This document shows positions 58,300-64,000 of a stretch of DNA of 64,000 bases, piece by piece. This DNA comes from Nicotiana tabacum (Eukaryota > Streptophyta > Magnoliopsida > Solanales > Solanaceae). The DNA lies in NCBI RefSeq assembly GCF_000715075.1, contig NC_134095.1:48722806-48786805 (forward strand), written 5' to 3'. A program made the translations under genes and the position numbers. The notes under the pieces are model-generated. The model saw only the letters and a list, made by a program, of their open reading frames with translations. It did not search any database and was not told where the DNA came from. Each line of letters begins with the position of its first letter. Position 1 is the first letter of the stretch.

Positions 58300-58602
58300 T
58301 ATAATACATCTTATCCGAGACAAATGTGGTTTGAAGTGTGACAAACTACCCACAATTTTGTATGAAGACAATGCAACATGCATAACCCAATTGAAGGGAG
58401 GATTCATAAAAGGAGATATGACAAAGCACATTTCACCAAAGTTATTTTTTACACATGATCTTCAAAAGAATGGTGATATCAATGTGCAACAGATTCGTTC
58501 AAGTGATAATATGGCTGATTTGTTCACCAAATCTCTACCGACGTCAGCCTTCAAGAAACTAGTGTACAAGATTGGGATGCGAAGGCTCAAGGATGTGATT
58601 TG
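58300..58602 (+). pseudogene. Copia RNase H, 3' part
   Basis: After the second TSD copy the frame continues with IRDKCGLKCDKLPTILYEDN (Asp), ATCITQLKGGFIKGDMTKHI, SPKLFFTHDLQ and DNMADLFTKSLP (final Asp), ending at a TGA (58600-58602) after RRLKDVI. This last part is uninterrupted. Confidence 0.93.
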
Positions 58603-58816
58603 ATGCTCTCATTAAGGGGAGTTAATACACGTTGTGCTCTTTTTTCCTTACAAGGTTTTGTCCCACTGGGTTTTCCTTGCAAGCTTTTTAACGAGGCAAC
58701 TAAAAGGCGTATTTCTAAATATGTATACTCTTTTCCCTTCACTAGGATTTTTTTCATAGGGTTTTTTCTAGTAAGGTTTTAACGAGACACATTATTTATG
58801 GACATCCAAGGGGGAG
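58603..58816 (+). other. Copia 3' untranslated region with polypurine tract
   Basis: No domain in the short frame 58600-58782. The tract CCAAGGGGGAG (58806-58816) directly abuts TATTATG of the LTR, which supports the LTR start at 58817. Confidence 0.8.
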
Positions 58817-59097
58817 TATTATGATAAATATCATATTATGGTGAATGTCTAATCTTCTTCCATTATCTTCATCTCAAATGTTTAATGACATATTTAATGA
58901 TATATTTTGTATGTTCAATTACATATTCCATGACATATTTTTTTCACTTTTTGTGCCTATATAAAGGCCTTGTAATAGATAGAAAAACACACACAATTGA
59001 AGAAGAAATAAGTCTCTTTCTTCCTCTCTTTCTCTCTATATCTCTTAGTTTGTTTTTGCTTATTCTATATTGTTATTTTGGGTTATATTTTATAACA
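58817..59097 (+). repeat. Copia 3' LTR
   Basis: 281 bp, TATTATG...TATAACA, about 94% identical to the 5' copy by eye. It contains TATATAAA at 58958-58965, pointing at RPL30 with the ATG about 325 bases downstream. Confidence 0.92.
58958..58965 (+). promoter_or_regulatory. TATA box in copia 3' LTR, facing RPL30
   Basis: TATATAAA in CTATATAAAGG. If the LTR is active it could start transcripts that run into RPL30; not shown by sequence. Confidence 0.5.
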
Positions 59098-59102
59098 GAT
59101 AC
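59098..59102. repeat. Copia target site duplication, right copy (GATAC)
   Basis: Four of five bases match GATCC at 16937-16941. Confidence 0.6.
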
Positions 59103-59195
59103 ATTCTTTTAACATATTTCAACAATCCTCACAAGCACGTGCAGTACACGTGACCAAACAACAGTGAATCTCATCACAAAAAGCGGCATAACGCA

Positions 59196-59204
59196 AAACC
59201 CTAA
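59196..59204 (+). promoter_or_regulatory. Telo-box in RPL30 promoter
   Basis: AAACCCTAA, the telo-box found in the promoters of many plant ribosomal protein genes, 83 bases before the ATG. It lies in the 190 bases left between the copia LTR and the ATG, together with CACGTG-like CACGTGCAG at 59139 and CACGTGACC at 59148. Confidence 0.8.
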
Positions 59205-59287
59205 TCTCATATAACTAACAGTAGAAAGCTCGGCCACTTCCCTTTCCCCTTTTTCCCTTTGTTTCAGAGATCTTTGTATCAACAAAA

Positions 59288-60555
59288 ATGGCGACAACAG
59301 GGAAGAAAACGAAGAAGACCCATGAGAGCATCAATAATAGGTTAGCTCTGGTAATGAAGAGTGGCAAGTACTCTCTCGGTTACAAGACCGTTCTCAAGAC
59401 TCTCAGGAGCTCCAAAGGTTACCCCCTTTTTTTCTTTTTCTTTTTTGTGTGTGGAAATTTTGTGTCATTTATTGTACGTAAATAAGACTAAAATATGATT
59501 GGGAATTTGCAGGGAAGTTGATATTGATATCTAACAACTGCCCACCATTGAGAAAGTCAGAGATTGAGTACTATGCTATGCTTGCTAAAGTTGGTGTTCA
59601 TCATTTCAATGGAAGTGAGTCCCTTTTCATCTATTCTTTAATTTTAATTATCTTCCAGCATTTGGATTGATTTATTTAGGCATTAATTCTGTAAATTGTA
59701 GCTAATGGAAAATCTCAATTTTGTGTATTTTTCTAACTCCAAGCCTACTTGATATACTATAAATTTGTTGATATGTTTGAGTGGAGGTGCTGAGACCTCT
59801 TTTAGCTAATCATGTAGGGAATTTTTGTTTATTTTTAGGAATTTTAAGTTTTTAATGATCTTAAAAGATGAGATCAGACAGTTCACTGAAATTTTATCTC
59901 TGTGAGATTGTCAAAATCAAAAGCTTTTCATTCAATTGATTTAAATTGGAATTGAGACTTTTACCTTTGTTTGCATTTATTTTGCGAAAAAATGAATCTT
60001 AGGTAAGTGCTCATTAGTTTATCTGCAACATAATGTTGGTGGGCTAGGGATGCTGAGCTCTATTAATCAGTGTTATGTTTATATAAATTAAACATATTTG
60101 TATTATCATCACCGTTTCCAGCCATATCTTTGTTTGAGGATTTATTGCATTTCTGTGTCATTTATTCGACTCATGGGTGTTTGCCTGACGCCTTTGTATT
60201 ATGTGGGGGGGGGGGGTGTGTGTTTAAAAAAACAGTATTGAGGGCATTTTGTGATTTTGTTCTTCAACTAAAACAAGTAATTTCATGACTCCTTATATAT
60301 TTGTTCTTTTCCCGTTGCAACTTTTTTGCGTGTAGACAATGTTGATCTTGGAACAGCATGTGGGAAGTATTTCCGTGTTTCATGCCTCAGCATCATTGAC
60401 CCAGGTAAAGTGTGTTTGAGATCTTCAATTGTAGTTTTGTGAAATCTTATTGTGAGTCGAGTACTAAAGGGAAGCTCTCAGTTTGGCTTACTTGTGGTAA
60501 TAATGTTGTTTCAGGTGATTCGGACATCATCAAGTCTCTGCCTGGTGATCACTAA
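59288..60555 (+). CDS. RPL30: 60S ribosomal protein L30 (eL30)
   Basis: Four exons: 59288-59417, 59513-59614, 60336-60404 and 60515-60555, joined by GT-AG introns of 95, 721 and 110 bases. They give 113 residues, the usual length of plant eL30 (about 112). The start is [19 protein letters not shown] and the end IIKSLPGDH. Diagnostic stretches are [33 protein letters not shown] and [19 protein letters not shown]. It is a cytosolic large-subunit protein of the L7Ae/L30e fold. The frame and splice sites are intact, so the gene looks functional. It lies right of the copia in the same orientation. Confidence 0.97.
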
Positions 60556-60800
60556 GCGATATTCACCAGGGTTTTGTTAAACCATTTTAGTGAGTTGAGA
60601 AAATCTGTACTATCTTTTTATTCTTGTATTTCAGAGTTATACCAAGATTATAGAGGATGTTGGTATTATCTAGTTTTGTTGGTTTTATCATTTCTCCAGA
60701 AGTTTTGAGGCCAGGTACATTATGATTTATTCACAGATCAATTTCCCTTATACACATTTTGCTTTTCTAAATGAGTTCACTAGATTTTCTTGTTGTTAAC
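60556..60800 (+). other. RPL30 3' flank, probable 3' UTR
   Basis: AT-rich sequence after the stop with no open frame. The poly(A) site cannot be placed from sequence alone. Confidence 0.5.
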
Positions 60801-62364
60801 TAACTGCATGTAGACCAACTCGTTTCATGCTCCTGTCATTCCATATCTATGTCTGTTTAGCTTCTTCGTTTGCCATTATTTGAGGTTCAGACTCAATAAT
60901 GCGCGTACTATAGAGTAGTGACAGATTATCTTAGCTGTTAGATCAGTATTGTTTCTGTGAAATCTTCCCCTGTATACATGCAGTTAGTTAATACTTGTGG
61001 GATTACACTGGGTTTGTTGTTGTTGCCTTCCCTCTGTACAAGGATTGAATCAAAGATCCAGAGCCAATCCAAAACATACCAAGTACCAAGAGGTACTAAC
61101 ATTCTTGTCCATTGTCGAAACCTTCATGAACTTTTGTCATAAGCTTTTCAGGGTCATAGCCCATCGACCCTCATCTCCCATAGTCCTTTATATAACAAAC
61201 AAAAAATGGTGGGGGTAGTAACAACAATAATACTTCATTAACTACGTTGTTAAGGTTTCGGAGATCTTACTTAACTCATGAAAATCTCTGCTCTGTAATT
61301 CCTACATCTAGTAGTATCATCTGTTGGTAGTATTCAAGTCATGTTTGGTGCAAAAGCTAATAAAACTGTGTTCAAATTTAGTAGTAGTACCTTTAATATG
61401 TTTATTTGTTGGCTAAGGGAGAATACTAACCAAAGTGAAGCCCAGTATTGTGACTTACACAAACAACCCTTAAAGTGGATGGTCTTGAATTTTTGTCTCC
61501 GCTTGTTCCAAGGGCAGAACTTCAAGTTTAGCATGTTGCCTGTTGCATGCCCCGTGGGTAACACTTTTAACTTTTGACCTTGACGTTTCGTTCATGGGGC
61601 AAGCGGGGGTCAAAAGTTAAAAGACCACCCCCAAAAGTGTCATATTTCTGCATTTTCTTTATTTGGGTGGGACTTATTTTATGCCAATCCAAATCTAATG
61701 GGCGACTTCAGTAGTTCAGGACTTGATGGGCCCTCTTAGGTCCATTTGATTTTCACTGGGCTCTCTGGAAAAGGAGGGGAACTGGACCCAAATGGCTAAT
61801 AGCTAACTTTCTATAATCATTTGGATTTGGAAAGTATTACATCCTTCAACTTTTGAATGGAACAAAGAAATCTATTGACTTGAATGTCAACAAGAAAAAT
61901 CAGATGCTCAATGTTTGCAACAGTTCCAAAATTACATCTAAATTTTGATGTGAAGGAGAAATTATCCTTGTCTGCGGGAATGAAATTTAGCTAAATCATT
62001 GAAAAAAGAAGAAGAGGAAGTATCAAGTATGGTAATTCCCTTTCAGTTAAAAAGAATAAGAATTGGAAGTTCATGCCTGTATTGTTTCCTTTAGCTTTCT
62101 TCTATACTTTTTATCCCGTTTTGCTTGATCAAACTTCTTCTTTCTATTGTTTCATTAGTCTCAAAAGTTTGATTGTAACTTAATTATTTGGTTCAAGGCA
62201 TTGATTGAATTGCCGCAATTCTAAAATTCTATATTTTAAATAACAGATACTGTCTTTTAACTGATTGAATTCTTTCTACATATTTCTTGCTTTAATTACT
62301 TTAAAATATATATTATTTTTGTAAACTATCAATAGTAAGTAATTATAGGTCTATAAATATGATT
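60801..62364. other. Intergenic, no gene seen
   Basis: Short frames (60957-61142, 60997-61218, 61341-61577) show no domain. The stretch holds the perfect inverted repeat at 61564-61623. Confidence 0.6.
61564..61623. repeat. Perfect 16 bp inverted repeat
   Basis: CTTTTAACTTTTGACC at 61564-61579 and its exact reverse complement at 61608-61623, 28 bases apart. It could form a strong hairpin. Confidence 0.9.
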
Positions 62365-62369
62365 CTAAG

Positions 62370-62716
62370 GGTGTGTTTGGTGTGAAAGGAAAATATTTTT
62401 TTTGGAAAATATCTTCCAATTTTTTCATGTTTGATTGGCTAAATATTTTTAAACCTCCCCTTGCCCGATCCCCAACCCCCTACCCATCACCCCCTGCTGG
62501 CCAACCTCATCGCCACCACGACCCCTAGACCCCCACCTCCCATCGTCCTCTGCCCTTACCCATTTTGTCTTCCATAGTTTTTGCCTACATTATATATTTT
62601 TGATAATCTGCTACTTATCCAAAAATTAGCTTATAAGAAAACCACTTATATTTTAATAAAATATAAGAAAATCACTTATTTTTCAATAAAATATTTTTCG
62701 TCCTACCAAATACATC
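62370..62716. mobile_element. MITE-like element
   Basis: About 347 bp with terminal inverted repeats GGTGTGTTTGGT and ACCAAATACATC (ten of twelve paired), flanked by direct CTAAG at 62365-62369 and 62717-62721. It has a C-rich centre (62455-62560) and no coding. Short non-autonomous DNA elements with GTGTTTGGT ends are common in Solanaceae; the superfamily is not certain. Confidence 0.7.
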
Positions 62717-62721
62717 CTAAG

Positions 62722-64000
62722 TATCTGAATATTTTGAAACGCTAGAAATAAATTGCTCAATAGACTGTTAGTCCTATGTTTTATTCAAAAATGTACTTGA
62801 AGTGAGTATTTATTAGTATATATATACCAATCTTAAAAGATTAAGGGCGAAAATAAAATAAAATCAGTGTCCAAGGTTGAAGTCATCCAAGTTTAGTGCC
62901 AGACAATCCGCTCAAGTATGCGAGTAAACAGCTTTTGCAGAATTGCAAGATAATACTTCCAGCTTTTCTATAGTTAATCGCGTGAATTTGTTGTTTACGT
63001 ATCTCGTCTATCACCTATCGTCACCTTATTTAATTTGTGGTTTGGCTGATTGATTACTCTAGCAGCTCATGCAACTAATATTTAAAAATTAAAACCCCTA
63101 ATGATTGTTTGCTTACGATCTGATTCTTTTATAATAATTTTTATAAAGAAGCGTTATTATAAAAAGAAGGTTGTGAAGTTCAGCTGAAATATGTTGGGAT
63201 TAAAATAATACTAATATACAAGAGGTTTATTTGGCTGGTGGCTACGACACTTGTCTTAGGGACGAACTTTGTTCATGGAGTTGGGATCTCGTACGTCATA
63301 GATTTTTGACCGCTTTAGAATTTGTATTTTCCATCAAATTATCAGCTTGGTTTGAGCATTTTTGTGAAGAAACTGAGTTAAAGTAGGCTTGAGAAATAAT
63401 TAAATATTGCTCATTGGATAGTGCATAACACCAGATTGGGACCAAAATTTATCTTAAAATGGATTTCTGCTGTCATAAAATTTAAAAATTGTAAAACTAT
63501 ATTTATGTTCAAACCTTTGTACTTTGCTCAAAATTAAATATAATGTAACCTTTTCGCTTATAAGATAATTCCTATTATATTTTCAAAAATTAAAAAGGGA
63601 AATTGTATGATATTACACTTTCTCTGAGAAATACAAACAATTCATATTTTCCGTTTTTTAAGAATATGAATTTTATAAGCGCATGACCAAACCTTGCAGA
63701 GCACTAGATATTCAGTAGTATGCAGGGTTTTGTATAAATTGTGTCAATTTATTATCATTATTTGGGTTGTATGTCATATGTATACTTGATTTGGAGATGG
63801 TAGAAATTCTAAAACTCTGTTTCTTGTCTTAAAGTAATATTCATTTTGCAATATTATAATCCGTGGTGGTTTATTATATATGTGATTTTTTAAATATTAT
63901 CCCCACATATTTATTGAATATTTTCAAAAGGGAGAGTGTTACACATGGGTTCGATAGAATCTGTAATTTTAGTTTAAATTCTGTATATATTAATTTTTTA
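62722..64000. other. Intergenic, no gene seen
   Basis: AT-rich, no open frame of interest, no RNA gene or clear element recognised. Confidence 0.6.

Larger units (their letters stand above)
16942..59097 (+). mobile_element. Ty1/copia element split by two Ogre insertions
   Basis: Two 281 bp LTRs (16942-17222 and 58817-59097) enclose gag, protease, integrase, RT and RNase H in copia order. Removing the two Ogres plus one copy of each TSD leaves about 5.9 kb. Insertions split the protease (19070/39901) and RNase H (42890/58295), and the copia frame resumes across both. By eye about 17 differences, mostly transitions, separate the LTRs. In-frame stops in gag and RNase H show it was already decaying or has decayed since. 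I do not assign a lineage. Confidence 0.95.

Noticed and set aside
61341..61577. 78-codon frame downstream of RPL30
   Set aside because: No recognisable domain; both strands open by chance in a short stretch.

Overview
This window is plant nuclear DNA, most likely from a solanaceous plant. About 59 kb is nested LTR retrotransposons next to one ordinary host gene, the four-exon cytosolic ribosomal protein gene RPL30 (59288-60555). The plant call rests on the RPL30 protein, its GT-AG introns, the telo-box promoter, the chromodomain Ty3 elements and the Ogre/Tat elements. The family-level call is inference.

Layout. (1) 1-8210: a + strand Ty3/gypsy chromovirus-like element (E1). Its 5' LTR is cut by the window start; it has a Met-tRNA primer site, no recognisable gag, a broken pol with chromodomain, and a 3.3 kb 3' LTR. 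(2) 8211-16261: a - strand relative (E2), with chromodomain, integrase, RNase H, RT, protease, gag and 5' LTR, all carrying stops. E1 sits inside the E2 chromodomain, so the rest of E2 should lie upstream of the window. (3) 16262-16936: short intergenic stretch. (4) 16942-59097: one Ty1/copia element with 281 bp LTRs and a near-matching 5 bp target duplication, split by two Ogre-type insertions. Ogre-1 (19071-39900, - strand, TSD TAGAG) sits in the copia protease. It carries ORF1, gag, protease, a GT-AG intron, RT, two RNase H domains and integrase. Ogre-2 (42891-58294, - strand, TSD AGGTC) sits in the copia RNase H. It has lost nearly all coding sequence but keeps LTRs, primer site, polypurine tract and long tandem arrays. 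(5) 59098-60555: RPL30 proximal promoter and gene; the copia 3' LTR ends about 190 bp before its ATG. (6) 60556-64000: AT-rich flank with a MITE-like element and a perfect 16 bp inverted repeat.

Order of events: copia inserted upstream of RPL30 (its LTRs differ by about 6% by eye), then both Ogres landed in the copia. Separately, E2 inserted farther upstream and E1 landed in E2.

The most interesting signal is a dispersed motif of about 42-63 nt, seen seven times in the two Ogres (three in Ogre-1, four in Ogre-2), always outside coding sequence. Each copy keeps an outer stem (CTACG/CGTAG type), an inner stem and usually a neighbouring hairpin, while the stem sequences change in a compensatory way. 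This suggests a selected RNA structure. I do not recognise it from known Ogre anatomy. A second, weaker structured repeat (three copies) lies in the leader.
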